Assembly (NCBI GenBank): GCA_028622995.1
Contig: JAJQJQ010000073.1
Location: forward strand, 310,001-374,000
Reading direction: 5' to 3'
Length of the DNA stretch: 64,000 bases
Origin: Panagrolaimus kolymaensis
Lineage: Eukaryota; Nematoda; Chromadorea; Rhabditida; Panagrolaimidae
The notes beneath the pieces were generated by a model. The model made no database searches, had not been told where the DNA came from, and saw nothing but the letters and a program-made list of their open reading frames with translations. A program made the translations under genes and the position numbers. This document shows, one piece after another, positions 1 through 15,000 of this stretch; the first letter of the stretch is position 1, and each line of letters starts with the position of its first letter.

Positions 1-3000
1 AGGCAATCTTTGGTTCAAGTGATTGTGGTGGTTCATGAACAAGCTCAAAATGCACCTATATGGCAAAGTTCACCATCTTGCAAGCAATCCATAGCTGTCG
101 AAGAAGATATCCCAGTTTACACGGAACTTTTTAAATGTCGAGCGAGTAGTGCAAATCAAAAATCACAAATTTCATATAAAATGACAAATGGCGTAAAACT
201 TGGAACAAATTATAAACAAAAATTCCGGGAATTTCAAATCAAAGAATCTGGAAATGATTGGGTTGTAATTCGAAATATGGAACCACTCGATTATGAAGAA
301 ACTTCAAATTATACTTTAACCATTGCAGCCACAGATGTTCGATCTCAAGTTTCAACGGTTAAACAATTTACTGTAATAATTAAAGATAAAAATGATAACA
401 TTCCTCGATTCACGGTTGATAGATTCACTGGCACCATCGATGAAGAGCAACTTCCAATAGAATATATGGAAAAATTTGGTGGAAAACCCATAACCACCGT
501 AAAAGCAGAGGATGCAGATGCTCAAGGACCTCAAAGTGAAATCCGATATGCTATTGTTCAAGATTCAAATTCAAATGCATGGAAATATTTTCGAGTGGAT
601 GAAATTACGGGTGGCATTTTTCCATTGGATAAATTTGATCGAGAAGCTCAAGATTCATTCATTTTTGATGTCGAAGCTATGGATAGCATGCAATCCAGCT
701 TACCAGGGGCAACAGGAACTAACAAAGGTAATATTTTAATTCAAAAAAGTTTATATTTTTTGGAAGAAATAAAAATTGGCTTTATTAAAATTACCAAAAA
801 TAACAATTCTCGTTTAATAAATATTTGCATACATATATCTCGGGTTTTAGCAAAAAAATAGCAAATTCCAAAAATATAAAATTCTCATAACTATCAGATT
901 TTTGAAAACGCTTACACCAAAATATAAAAAATAAGCAAATTGATTTCCCCAATATTTTTTAGATATTGTAAAAGTTCAAATATTTATTGGAGATATAAAT
1001 GATAATCCTCCATATTTTACTGAAAAACGTTATGAAGGAAGAATAAAAGAAAATGCAGAAATTTATACCGATGTTATAACCGTTAAAGCTCAGGATCTTG
1101 ATCGACGTAAGCCTTTTTTCAAATCTAAAAACAGTAAATTTAATTATTTTTTAGATTCAACCCTTCGCTACGATTTACATTCACCGGATGGTGGTAGAAT
1201 TCCATTTGCAGTTAAAACTGACAGTGGCGTGGTATTTGTTAAAGAATCATTGGATTATGAACAACAAAATGTTTATCATTTATTATTGACCGTTACCGAT
1301 GGAAAACATAATACCACAACTTCAATATATATTTATATTGAAGATGTAAATGATAATGCCCCTCAATTTGAACGATCTCTTTATTCCATAACCATCGAGG
1401 AAGAAGATGAAGAGGTTCCAAAGCGATTATTTACTGTTAAAGCCTTTGATTCAGATAAAGATGAAGCAAGTGAAAAAATTATTTATCGACTTGAAGGCCA
1501 AGGTGTTGGAGATTTTTTCACGATTGATCATATTTATGGCCATATCGATGTTATAAAACCCTTAAATCGAGATTTGCCCAATGGAGTTCCAGCATGGAAA
1601 TTTATTGTTCAAGCAGTCGATGATGATGGAAAGGGTTTAATTGGATATGCCGATGTCCATGTAATTCTCAAAGATATAAATGATAATGCCCCAATTTTCC
1701 CATCTGAAATGTTTGGAAATATTGATGAAAATCGTGAACCTGGAAATGAAGGAACTTATGTTATGACTGCCACCGCTGTGGATTATGATGATCCTTCCAC
1801 ACTCAATGCTCAACTTGAATATTCAATTTCTGTGAATAAAGAAATTGAAAATCAGCCTGTTTTTAGAATAGATAAATCAAATGGAAAAATTTTTGCTATG
1901 CGACGCTTAGATCGTGAAATACTTTTTGAAAGACAATTCACGATTGAAGTTCAAGCCACAGATAAAGGCATTCCACCCAAAGATGGATCAAGTAATGTCA
2001 CGATTACCGTGGCGGATGTAAATGATAATGAACCATATTTTGAAAAAAATTTATATGAAGTTTTAACTCCAGAAACTTTATTGCCCGGAGAAGCCGTGTT
2101 TTCTGTGGCAGCATTGGATAAAGATAATGAAGCTAGGTTAGTAGTTAAAATTTTGAAAAATGAAAAGATAGTAATCAAAAACTATGAATTATTGGTTTAA
2201 AAAAGGTACTATCAATTTTCTGTGCCAAGACAAAAATAAATTTTTTTCCAACATTTTTTTATACTAAAGCTAAAATTTTAGGGATAACGTTTTCACTTAC
2301 GAATTGGTTGATAAATCCAATGAATATTTTTACATGACCACTGAACCTGGATCCACTGGTGGAAGTATCGGTGTTTTGAGAATTAAAAAGGTTGGTTTTT
2401 GTTTTTTAACTTTTTTTCTATGGGTAAAAAAAAACGCTTTCTCTCAAAAACTCTAAAAAAGTAATAATTCTTCCGTAATGTCAAATATATTTTCTATCAA
2501 TTTCTGTTTTAAAAAAAGCTCTAATTAATTTTGTTTTTTTTTCATGTTTTTTTTGAGCATTCAAAAATCTTTTTTTTATATTTCGATTTAAAAAAAAAGA
2601 TGCTATATTTTAATTTAATTTTTGCAAGGTTGCTTTCTTTCAAGTCAAAGATAATCGTTTTTTGTTGTTCAAAAAATGGAAAGATTGAACGACTAGATTT
2701 TCTGTCTTTATCCTTTTAAGAAAGATGAAAGAAAAAAAAAACAAGAAGATCCAGATTTATTTTTTACATAAAAAAATAATTCTGTTCTTTTTTGTAATTT
2801 TATTTTTCTTTTCTCAAAAACATGAAAGTCCATATTTTTTTTTCTTTCCACTTGCTTCACTGCTTTTAATCTGTTTCTTTTATGTTTTGTTAATTGCAAA
2901 AAAGCGGATTTTTTACAAAAAAATATAAATAATAATAAGAAATATGATAAATGTATATTTTTTTTCCTGTCCATTTTATTTTTACGTCCAATCTTTGATG

Positions 3001-6000
3001 AACATTCAAAACAAATTTCTTTCGTTTTTTGTACAATCGCCGTGATTCATTAAAAAAATAAAAAAAGCACACCATTGCTTCTGTTTTCCTTCTTCAAAAA
3101 CAAAATCACGCCGTTTCTAGAATTGAATCATCGAAGAAGAAGAAAACAAAAAAATGTAAAAGAGAGCGAAAAAAAGACTGCTTGTTTCTAGTCATCACTT
3201 CTTTGTTTTATTATTTTTTGGTCAGTTGCTTGCTCTCATGTATTTCTGTAAAATAATAGTCATCGCTTAGAAATTATCCAGATTGTAATAAGTTTTGAAA
3301 CCAAAGAAATAGTGAAATTAAATTTCCGCTAAAATACTATGATAGTAATAATTTTATAGCAATATTCATCATCTTTGAGATACTGTCATTTCACTTTTTT
3401 CTTGGACTTTTTTCTCGCATTTTTTGTTTTCATACATACCAAACTTGGATTCTTTAAGTTTAGTAAGAATTCTCTGAAGTGATTTAGTTCAAATTTTTCT
3501 TGTTAAATTTGTTTGATTCATGGCTCAGTGGTAAAACGGATTCTTGCGATCTGTTTGAGTTCGGTTCGAATCCACGCCGATGATAGAGATTTTGCCTAAG
3601 CTGAATACTTTTATGTGTAAAACTTAAAAGGTATTAAAAAAGTCTATGATCAAAAACTTTAGCGTCTGAGGCAAATTTTTTTATGCCAAAATTTTCAATA
3701 AGAAAGTTTTAAAAAAGTTAAAAGGAAGAAAATGTTATCACTTTTTTACTCTTTGTCGAAATAATATGTCCTACATTTATGTTATACTTTTTTGCTTGCG
3801 AATTTTTTGCTTCTATTAGTTTTCTTCGATTAGATTCATGATAATATCTTTACTATTTTTAAATCTAAATCACAAAAACATCGAGATCTGATGGTTCACT
3901 CTGTACTTACTATTATTCGATTAATACATGTTATTATTCATTTCTTCCACTTTTCTTCCACCAATCTCAACTTTTTTTTACACTCTTTGAAAACTTTCAA
4001 ACTTCAAAACATTTAAAAAAAGCTTCATTTTTTTACTACTGCTACTACAAACAAATACCCTCCATCCACCACCAACACCAATGAAAATGACCCTTTGTCT
4101 CAAGGGAGTCATCGATGCTCACTTTTGGGGTTTGGGAGACGATCTCTCTCGACAACTTTTTGCAAGCATTTCTTCCTTTTTCTTTCCGCTCTTCAAAAAT
4201 TTGTCAAAAATAGCCGCTATTTTATATGGACGCTATATATGACAAGAAATTTTGAAGACAAAAAAGAAAAGAAAAAAAAATAGAGAAAAGATTTTTCAAC
4301 CAACTTTGTTTTTGTTTTTCTTCAAAAAACTCACTTTTTGGAAAACTTCCATGTTGTTTTTCTTGTAGCATCTTTTCCAATTTTTTTCCACTTCATTTTT
4401 TGATAAATGGCTGCATTTAAGTGCGGTCATTTTTTTTCTTTCTTCCCTACTTCTTCTTCTCTCCTGCGCATTCATTTTTCTTTGACTCATTCCGACAACA
4501 ATAAAAAAAAGAAAACTTTTTTAAGCGTAAAAAATAAAGTTGAGAACAATATTGTTTTTTCATTCAGAAAATTTTTTTTACTTTGAAGAAAAAAGGAATC
4601 TTCGCCTTTAAAAAATATTATATTTGACTCGTAATAAGTAAATGGCTTTTTTAGTTTCTTATTTTGTTGTAAATTTGAAATTTATCAGACACAAAAAAAT
4701 TTGCAGTTTTTGATAAATTTTATTATAGTAACTTAATTTTCTCGATTATTTTTAAAATGAAATTACTGTCATTTTGATTCTTGTGATTAAAACTTATTTT
4801 TGTTTCGTTTTATTTTTCATGTCTTCTTGCACTATGATCTCACTGAATCACCTTTATTTCCGGTCTCCATAACATCTTTTTTGATGCTTTATATTTTTGT
4901 GATGGATGAACAAGTAACGTATTTAACTGTTTACGTCTGCTTTTAACCTTTTTTTATTTTTAACTAAAATTTATAAACCCATTTATTTCACAATTTAATT
5001 TTAACCTTTTTTATTCTCCCAAAAAATGGTTATTTCAGAAGCAACAAAACAATTTTATGCTTCATCGTTTTAAAACTCTCTCCCTTTAAATTCATTTATT
5101 TTATTAGTGGTTGCTTGCTTCCGAAATTGGTCTAATTAAATTTTTTTGTCTTCTCAAATAAATTGACCAAATACCAAAACAATTCATTTTTACATTACCT
5201 TGTTTCCCTCAATTTGACTGACCTCCATCGTTGTCCGCCAAAAAAAAAAGTCAGAATCAAGGGTGCTTAAAAATGTACTCAACAACAATAAAAAGAGAAA
5301 AATAAATTTCGATGTAATTCAATTTTTTTCCTCCTCTTTTATTTGATAGTCAAAAAAAGTAACAAACAACAAAACGATGGTCAGTTTCTCGTAGTTTGTT
5401 AGCTTTTTTAATTGTGTTTGAAAAAATCAGAAGTAAATTGTTTTTTTTCTGCCGTTTTTTTTAAATTCAAAAAGCAAGCAACCATTGTTGTTGTTTTTCG
5501 GAAGCGTCGACGGACGTGAAAGCTTTATATTTTTTATTTTTTCTACGGAAATTACAAATCATTTTTTTAAATGTTTTTTACAAAAAAAAAGATTCTTTTC
5601 ATCGGCAAAGAAAAAATCTATTTAAAACTTTTATAAATCGGCAGCTTTTTTCTCACTACCAGCTACTTTGTTAGTGGCTTTTCGAAATCACTATTTTTAA
5701 AGTTTTTAATCCATTTTTTTATCAATTCATTTTTCGAGATCGAAATCAAACTAGTTATATCAAAACAAGCATCTTCGATCAAAGCCATATTATATCCTTT
5801 TTAAAGAAAAAGAAAAGAGGAAAAGAAAAAAATGATACTTGAGAAGCTTGATGGAATATGAATATTGGATGCATGCATTGGCTACAACTATCCCTACCAC
5901 TTATAGCATATTTTATTATATAAGTGGCGCGAGGTGGTAGTAGTAACCATTGCTTTTGCTAGTGAGGCTGCTTGCTTTTATTTTTAAAAACTTTTTTCTT

Positions 6001-9000
6001 CCCTTCTTCTGAATCTATTTTTTCAGGAAAGAAAAATGCAAATATCCAAAAATGTGTGTATGTGCAATGAACAATAAAAATAAACACTTTTCTTTCTCAA
6101 TTTTTTTGTTGGTAGTATGAGTGCCGAAAAATGATGCCAAAAAAAGTTTTTTTCTTTCGCCTCTCTTTTTCTCATAAACACAAGCACAAGCAGGTGTCAT
6201 AAGGGTTGCGTTGCTTTTTGACACGCTTATTTATTTTTTCTATTTCTTTTCTGCCAATCCATAATCGTAGCAAAGTCGCAAGTGAGAAATTTCCAAAACA
6301 GTTTTTTAAGGAGTTTTGTTACCATTACAAAAAAATATTAGCTTCTAATTTTTTTAATTAAAACAAATCCAAATCTTGCGAGTTCTAAAAATATTTCCGT
6401 TCTTTTTTTTCTTTCTAAACAGCTGTGTTTTTTTTTGTCTTCTGGACATTCATCCATCCATTCTTGTCATAATCTTTATTATTATTGTTTTATTCTTTTG
6501 TTGTCATCGACGATGATGCGCCTTTCGAAAAAATATATGATTTGATTGTTTCTTTTCTTTCTTTTATTTCCCGTCGGCATTTGATATTTGGCAAAAGCTT
6601 GATTTATTAGCGCAATTTTTTTTGGATATTTTTCTTTCATCAAAAAATTTATTATTTTTTTCCTGACATTATTATTTTTATGATGATCAATTTCCCCTTA
6701 ACTCTCTCTCTTTCTTTTTCGATTTCCAAAAAGTGTAATGGAATGTAAGAACAAAAAAAAGACTAAAACATGCTTTTTTTCTTTCGTATTTTTTTTTTGC
6801 CTTTTAATCCACTTATGCGCAGCGCAGCAAAGCAAAAGCAAGCTTGTTTTGATCTTAATAAAATATACTTGTTGCTGCTTTCCTTTCTTTTTTTGTCCAA
6901 GTCTCCAATTCACTTTCATCTAATTTTATTATAATTTTTAATTTGAAAAGTAATAAAACTAATTCACTTTTTTTTTTGCATAGCTTGAAGGAGGTAATAT
7001 ACTTATGACAAGTACAAGTATGCATGAGCCTAAGGGGTAAGAAAATAAAAATAAGTTGTTGGAGATAGTTTTTTTAGAGTATTTATTGGCTCAAAAAAAA
7101 TAAATACAAAAGTAGCTTAAGCATTTTTTTTTCTTGGAATTTGGTGGTAGTAAATCGGCCTTCAATACCTTTGCGATCTCAATTTTTTTATATTTAGTCT
7201 CAATTTTAGTTAATTTTAAACTAAATTTTCATTATTACTTTTATTTTTAAGAGACAAAAATTGCTTAGGTCATTTTACAGTTTTTCTTTTTTTTATTACA
7301 ACAAATTTTTACACCATTTTCACATTCATTGTTCCTCTCTTTCATTAGCCTTGTCATTTGTCTTAAATCATTAGTTAATGGCACTTCATTTTTTGTTTTC
7401 CTGAATGAATGACACATCTCTTCTTCCACCACCCTCAAGATTACGCAATTGACCATCAAGCTTGATTGGGATGAACAGTTCCTCATCGAGAGGAGCATCC
7501 TCACACATTTTGGGATTTTGCGCCCCTGCTGTTGTAGGCTGTTGTGATGATGGTCATTTAACGCCTTTTTTCCTTCCTTCCTTCAGTCAATTTGCTCATC
7601 ATCATTATCAACTTACTTCTCGAGAGTCCAAAGAAGACAGTTGTTTTACTACCAAAAACCAAATCAAAAATTGTTACAAATTTTTTTTATTTTGAAAGCA
7701 AAAAAGACAAACCAAATTTTGTTTTTAGTTGCAAATGTTTGTTGTTTGTCGTCAAGTGCCCTTTAGCGACGAACGACGGCGACCTTTATTGAGAAAAATA
7801 AAAAGTCGTCTTGAATTTTGACTTTCTTCCCAAAATTGAGTGCGCAACTTAGAAAAGAGAAAATGAGAGTGCAACCGGAAGGAGCAAGCAAAAATGCAAG
7901 AAGGAGTGGACATTGGTCACTTTTGCTGCTGCTGCTTTTTCATAAATTTATTTGGACCAAATAAAAAAATGAGAGACGAGAGATTCCGGAACGTTTGCTT
8001 CTTTACTAAATTTTTAGTTAGTGACTATGGATGGAGTAAATATATAAGAAAAATGAAATGAATGAATGAAAGCTTGAAGGAAAAATTCGAAGGATGCTTA
8101 TTTAGCTAATAAGCATACATAAACTTGAGGGCGACAGAAAAAGAATAAAAATAAAGATTTTTGTTTTTGATTTATGCCCTCTAGGGTTTGGAAAGTTTTA
8201 TTTTGATGGTTGTTGTTTTGAAATGAAAAATTTACAAAATTCTTTGAGTTCGAATTTTGTTTACCTGGATTTTTCGCTAAAGAAATTCTACTTTACTTTT
8301 CTTTATTATAATTTTCAAAAACCGACAAAAATTTTTTTGTTTTGGTTAGGAAGTTTTGAAGTTAAAAATGATTAAGTTTAATAAATTTTGTTGCGGTACA
8401 AAACTAAAGCTGACCGTTTCAATTCGCGACCATAAAAATCAAATTTTTTTTATGGCTTTTCAATTTACTAACATTAATTGTCCCATATTTATTTCTTATT
8501 TATGTGTTTCTCAAATTTTTTTATTATCTTTGTACCTTTCAACGGCATCGTTTCTCAGGTGGACACTCGTTTCATCATTAACACCTTTTCTTTAATTGAA
8601 GCATAATGCTTTGCTTTTAATTATCTCATAAAAAGATTTTTATCTATAAATTTAACGACGACGGAAAAAAAATACTCCAATCTTGACCTAATTCTTTCTT
8701 AATTTTGTTTTCAACAACAATAGCCGCTGCCACACTTATTTTCAAATTTCATTAAAATTTAACATTTTTCCACAGCAATTTTTTATACCTTTATTACTTT
8801 CGTGCCAGTCACCTTCCTTTTCCTCTTTTCAGGCTTAATGGGATTTTTTGTTGGTTTGACCAATAATAAAAAAATATCAAGGAAAAGCCAATAAAAAAAA
8901 CAATTTACTTATATAAAAGCAAAGAGTATCCAAAAGCAGCTTTCCAGGTGGCCCATTGGCCATTATTTGGTATTTCCAAAAAAAAACCAAGTCTTCTTTC

Positions 9001-12000
9001 ATTTTTTTAGCCTCCTGCTTCTTCATCATCCTTGAAGCTTCCATTAGCACTTACTTTTTCGTCGGTAGCTTTTTTCCTGAATATTTTTTTTTTCAGATGG
9101 AATAAAACTGAAAAAAGAGGGATATATTATATCTCCCTGGGAAACACTTTATATTTTCCTTTTTTCAATTTTTTTCCTTTGATGAAAAATGGTAATGCTT
9201 TTTTTGTTGGTGGTTACATAAATACAAATTTATTTTAAAAAGCGTGGGAAGTAGTTGATTTTCAACTTTGACGAAAAAAGATAGAGAGAGAGAGTAAAAA
9301 ATCCAGTCTTTTATGGTTGCTGGAAAATTAGCATAAATTATGAATATTTTTTTCTTTCTTTGAGACTTTAAGATAGAAATGACAAGAAATTTAAGAGAAA
9401 TTTAAATAGAGAAGAACCACTGAGATTTTTGAGATTGAAAAATTAGAAAACTTTTTTATTTCTAGTTTCAAAACGGAATTTTAAATAATTTTTTTGTTAC
9501 TAAAGCTTTTTTAATTGTGCCACCACTTTTTTCTGTACACTTTTCACAAAAAATAATAATGTTTTCGTTGTAGTAAAAATGACTAAAAGCCGTAAGCAGA
9601 AGATTTTTTTAAGCTTCTCCTAAAAAATAAAAAAGCCTTTTTTATTTTTTTAAAAACCACTTAAAATCTTTCTCCATTTTTTTTGAATAAAGAGAAAAAA
9701 AACAATGGAAAAAAAGAAGGAGGAAAAAAGCTCTTGAAAATTATTTTTTTATTTTACAAAAAAAAATGAAACTGAGGAAAAAAGAGAGAGAAAAAAAGCA
9801 GCGAGCAAGCAGCAGCTTTGCAATGACCGGAACCGATTGAATCAAGGAGAAAAAAATGGATTCAATGTTTTTTTTTTTGTTGAATGAAGGAGAAAAATGA
9901 CCGCAAACAAAAAATTGATATCCCTCTCTTTTTTTTCGCTACATAGTCGATCAGCGCGCGACAGGAGGAAAATTGAAAACTATCGAACCTCGAAATGACC
10001 GCTTTTTGATTTTTTTGATTGAAAATATTTTTTTTCGGATGTTGAACGAAGGGAAATTTCTTTTATTTTTTTCATGTTTATTGTTGCTGCGCGAATTTTC
10101 TAGCGACCTTTCCTTGTTTTTCGTTGTTTTGTTTAGTTTTTGTATTCTATCCTTGAAAATTGTTGGAAGAGTTAGAAAAAAACTGATTGATTTTTTTCTT
10201 TTAATGAAACTAGCCTTTTTGAAAATGAAAATAAAAAATAAGAAGAAAAAAGAATTTTTTTTGGATGAAGAGTGTCTGAATCCAATTTTTTTGTTGTTTT
10301 GAGTTGTAAAGATTTTTTGGTGCAGTATTAGACTCAAAATTTACTTAAACTTGCTTGAAAATTATTAGCTGCTTCAACCAATTCTTCTTTAATTAATCTT
10401 TTATATTGTTTATACTTTTTACCTTCTACCTTGAAGTTCTTTAACATAGCTGTATATAATAGCCAGTTTTTAATAGTGAACGACTATAGTCTCGGACATT
10501 TTTTTATGCTATAAAATAAAAGAAAAATTTATGTAAAAATAAAAAAATGGACGCCTCCATGGAAGTCTTCGTTTAGTTTCGACTTGGGCATTTAAAAAAG
10601 CATTTGTCTTTCAACTTTTCTTTTTCTTCTTCGCCTTCTGTCTTTTCTTATAAAAAAACTAAAAGAAAAAGTGCGAAAATTGGCAACTTTTTTTGCTTAT
10701 AGTAACAAATAAAAGCCGTTGACTTTTTTACGAAGAATAAAAAAAAGAAAACTTAATTCGGTAATCGTTTTTTGGACGATGCATTTTTTTATTATTCCTT
10801 GGCAAAGACTTTTTCAAAGCTTTTGGATTAAATGAAAGCAGCACGCGTCAACGGAAGCCACTTTTTTTTGCTTTTGATTTTATTTTTATGGACTTGTATT
10901 ATTTGACCATTGTCCAAACAAGCGTCCTCGCTCTCGCAAAAAAAAGCAGCATAATCTTTACTAGCATTCAAAACTCATTCCTTTCTCTTTCATATATATT
11001 TTTTTACTCGCAGGTCTCTAAAAATAAAAAAAACAAGTGTTGACAATTTATTTCTTCTCGCCGCAAGACTCAAAAAACTACAAGCATGGATGGATAGTTG
11101 AAGGCAATGGCGGATGGCACCATCCTCAAAAAAAAAAGAACAAGAAGTATAGAGGTTTTTTTTGTCTTGTCTTGCACCATCCATCTTAAAGACGAAGAAG
11201 AAGCACCACGATGTTAAGTTTTTTTGTTAAGAAAAAAACTTTTTATTTTTTGCGCTAACAAAAAAATATAAGAAAGAAAAAAAGGCTCGTCGTTGTTGTT
11301 GACGTGTTAGATTTTTTTGGATTCGTTTGTCTTCGGGAAAAGTTTTTGTTCTTGCTTGCCTCCTTCATTTTTTAAAGATGCTAGTTCTCTTTTTTATTTT
11401 TTTTGGGTGGAAGAAGTCCAGTCCACAAAAGGATGAAAGCAAAAGTGCCGGTTTTTTCTTTATGTCTTAAAATAAAAATAAAAAAAATAACGGAAAACAT
11501 AAACTTGTGTGAGAAAATTTTTTTTTTGTCTTTGGCACAAAATAACTAATAAACATTGGAATGCAATTTTAAAATTTTCTTAGTATTTTAGTATATATTT
11601 TTTGCCACAAAAACTACGATTTTCTAATTCTAATTCCTTCACACTTTTTATTTGACTTTTTTTTCTTCTCTTGTTTAGTGTTTGAACTGACTGTTGTTGG
11701 TCACCTCATATATTTTTCTTGTCCTCTTGTTCAAACATTTTTTTCTTCTTATTATTCCCCGTGCATTTTTATAATTCAAACCATAAAGAGAGAGGAGAGT
11801 CGAGTAGAGGATCAACATTATTTGACTGAAAAAAAAAAAATTAACGGGTCGGCGATATTTGTTTGCTTTTGTGATTTACCTTTTAAAAAATGGAGAGAAA
11901 AAAATGCAATAGTTTTTTTTCTGTGGTTTTTGACTTTGACCTTACTTTTGCATATGATGCAAGATAGCTAAAAAAATGAAGTAATCAGTTTTGCATAATT

Positions 12001-15000
12001 TTATAATCTTTTTATCCCAAAATTAGTTTTCGTTCTAAGTCCACTCAAAAATTTCTGCCTTATAATTTTTTTATATTTCTCAAATATCCGATAGCAATAG
12101 TCTTCATTTTATTTCTCTTTTTGCATTTTTACATTCATTCACAAAAACAAAAATAATAATAAAAGATTTCCTTTTACAATCTCAATCTTCTCAAACACAT
12201 ACATATTTACATATTTTTCTTCTCCCGTGTCAAAATCAAATCAAAAAATCTTTCATGTATTTACACACTTTTTTATTTTTATTGTAAAAACGAAGAAGAA
12301 GAAATTGTGAATCATTTCTTTTAAAAGTCTTAAGAGATTGTTTTGTTTTCTGACCTTGACGTTTCTCGTTTTTCGTTCGATTCAACGATTTCATTCTTTT
12401 TCTTTTTTTATTTTATGACACCTAAAGGCGTTAAACAACTATTTTACAATTAAAAAAATCATTTGATAGTTTTTTGTTTTTAAATGAAAGCTTCGAAAAA
12501 AAAATAGTCTTGGGAAATTGAGAAATGAAAGTTTTAGCTTTAAAGCTTTTAGATTTTAGGATTATAAAAAAATCAAAACATGAAAAAAAATTCATGATTC
12601 ACATTTATTTTTCTTTAAAAGAAGAAAAAAAGCAAAGGTGAAGAAAGAGACACTTTCTTTTTGCGTTCGATGTTCGTTTGCTGCATGTTTTTTTGGTTGT
12701 TGAAGAATGTGAAGAAAAAATCGCGAGCTTTTCACAAAAAAAAACAACCAAAAACATGCATGCATCATCATCGCTTGACTTGTCTCGCCTTTTCCCATTT
12801 CATTTATGCTTGTTTCAATACTATAGCCTTCGAACCTGCGATCACTACCACCTTCGCTTATATCGTCAAACTCCCACTTTTGTGGCGTCGGTTGATCATT
12901 ATTTTATTTGAGAAAAAAGAACGGTCATTCACTCACTTTTCCTTTTTTTCTTGAGCCCTTACTCACTCTCTCCCACTTGCGCATTTTCTCGTTTTTATTT
13001 AATACATTTTGAAAGGTTTACGGCCACTCAAAAAAATATTTATGGCTTCAACGGCATTTTTTTGATCTACCGACATTTTTTTCTCTCGAAAGATTGAAAC
13101 TGAAATGAAACCAAAATCAATGAATTTTCTTTGTTAAACCCAAACCTCGAAAAATTGCGCAGGCATTTTGAAAATAATTTTTTTACCGACTCCACTCTTT
13201 TTTCTCTCATTTTCTTTTTTTTTGTTCTTTGTTTTGAGAATAAATACTCTTTGCTTTTGTTTCTTTTTTTTGTGCTTTTGTTGTCATTTATAGCAGCTGC
13301 ATCTGCAAGTAAGCAACACCTTCTTTTTATTTTTTTGTGAATGTGCTTTAAATAATTTCACAAAAGTGTTAGAGTTAAAAATGCGCTAATTATAGTTTTG
13401 CTCAACAAAAAAGGTGTGAAAAAAAGCCATTCATGCTCTAAACAAAATTATTTAGCTTTTAAGAAAATAGAAAATTATTTTAGACTCTAAGAAATAGTAA
13501 ATTTTAAGGGTTTCAATTTTTTTTGTTGCATAGAAGCAATTTTTGCAGCGAGAACTTTTTTAGATTATTAAAACATAAAATAAAGTTTTACAGACTCTAA
13601 GAAAATTTATAAGCCTTCTTCAATTCTCCATCAATTTTTTGACCACATCGCTTTCACTTTTATTAAAAAAAGCTATTTTTACTTTTTAGAATTTATTTTC
13701 TTTTTTTTGCATCCATTTTTATGAAAGTTTCAAATTACCAAAAAAACTTATTTCTTTCTTCGTTTTTCTTAAAAACTTTTTACTCCTTTGCTTGTTTTTT
13801 TCTTTTATAAAAAAATTAAAACATTTTATAATCCATATATGTATGTAATAGCTTTCTTAAATTTGATACTCTTTATTTTTGTAATTTTTTATATATAAAC
13901 ATGCTTGGAAATGAATGGATACACATGTTGTTGTTGCTTTAGAGTGAATGGATCAAAAAAAATGTTAGTGTCAAATAAGGTTAGAGAGTTAAAAAAAATT
14001 ATGTAATGGGATTTCAAATTTTAGTAAAAAAAGTTTTGATACTTTTTGAATAATTTATGATATTTGGCAAATTTAGAAAAGTTAAAGCTGTGTTTAAACT
14101 GTGGTTTTGGCCCGGATTTTTAAGAGTGATAGTGCCGAAAATAATTCTTTGAAATACTTTTGTAATACATCAAATTTTTTTATTGTAAATTTTGTTTGAT
14201 CCATTGCTCAGTGATAAAACGGATTCTTGCGATCTGTTTGAGTTCGGTTCGAATCCACGCCGATGATAGAGATTTTGCCTAAGCTGAATACTTTTATGTG
14301 TAAAACCTAAAAGGTATTAAAAAAGTCTATGATCAAAAACTTTAGCGTCTGAGGCAGAATTTTTTATATTTTTTTCTGCAAATAAAATGAAATTCTATAT
14401 ACACATACCTCGAGAAAGGGCTAGGGACTTTTGGGAGGGAGGGGGAGGAAGGGGTCAAAAAAAGTAAGGTAATTATACGTTGTTTTTTTTTGAAAAAAAT
14501 TTTTTTTTCATTCTTACCACATCGAAAAAAAATTTTTACGTTATATTTTTTTTCCGAGAGGAGGGAGGGGGATGAGGATCCCCAGCCCATCTCGACCTAT
14601 GTATATACATACATAAAACATATTTTTTTTAAAGTTTTCGATAATATGTTTCTTTTTTTGTCTCCAAACATATCCGTTGTTTAGGTTTTTTATATTAACT
14701 TCTTTATTTTTTTGATACAAAATCCTAACCATCGAAATTTGATGATTCCCTCTGCCACTACTCGATTTATCTTTATTTTTCTCATCCTTATTCTTTGTAA
14801 CTGTGTTCTCATTTTTTTCTTTCTATTTTGCTGATCTAGTTCCACCACCACTGTTTTTGATCATCCCTTTTATTCCTGATATTTTATTTGTGCCGACAAC
14901 AGAAAGTCATGATTATTCTTTCTGTTGCTGCTCCGACTCTCTGTCAAGTGACTACTCACAGATCATACGAAATTGGACCTCCTGGAGTGATTTTAGATTT

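Noticed and set aside
3511..3580. A functional tRNA gene at 3511 (and at 14191)
   Set aside because: A and B boxes are present, but the T-stem pairs poorly, there is no acceptor stem and the copies share a long non-tRNA body, so a SINE fits better.
4081..4239. 53-codon ORF starting [20 protein letters not shown]
   Set aside because: Briefly protein-like but degrades into F/S low complexity with no splice or start context; not strong enough to call.
9951..10337. Overlapping 128- and 109-codon ORFs on opposite strands
   Set aside because: Both arise from A/T-rich low complexity; neither shows protein-like composition.
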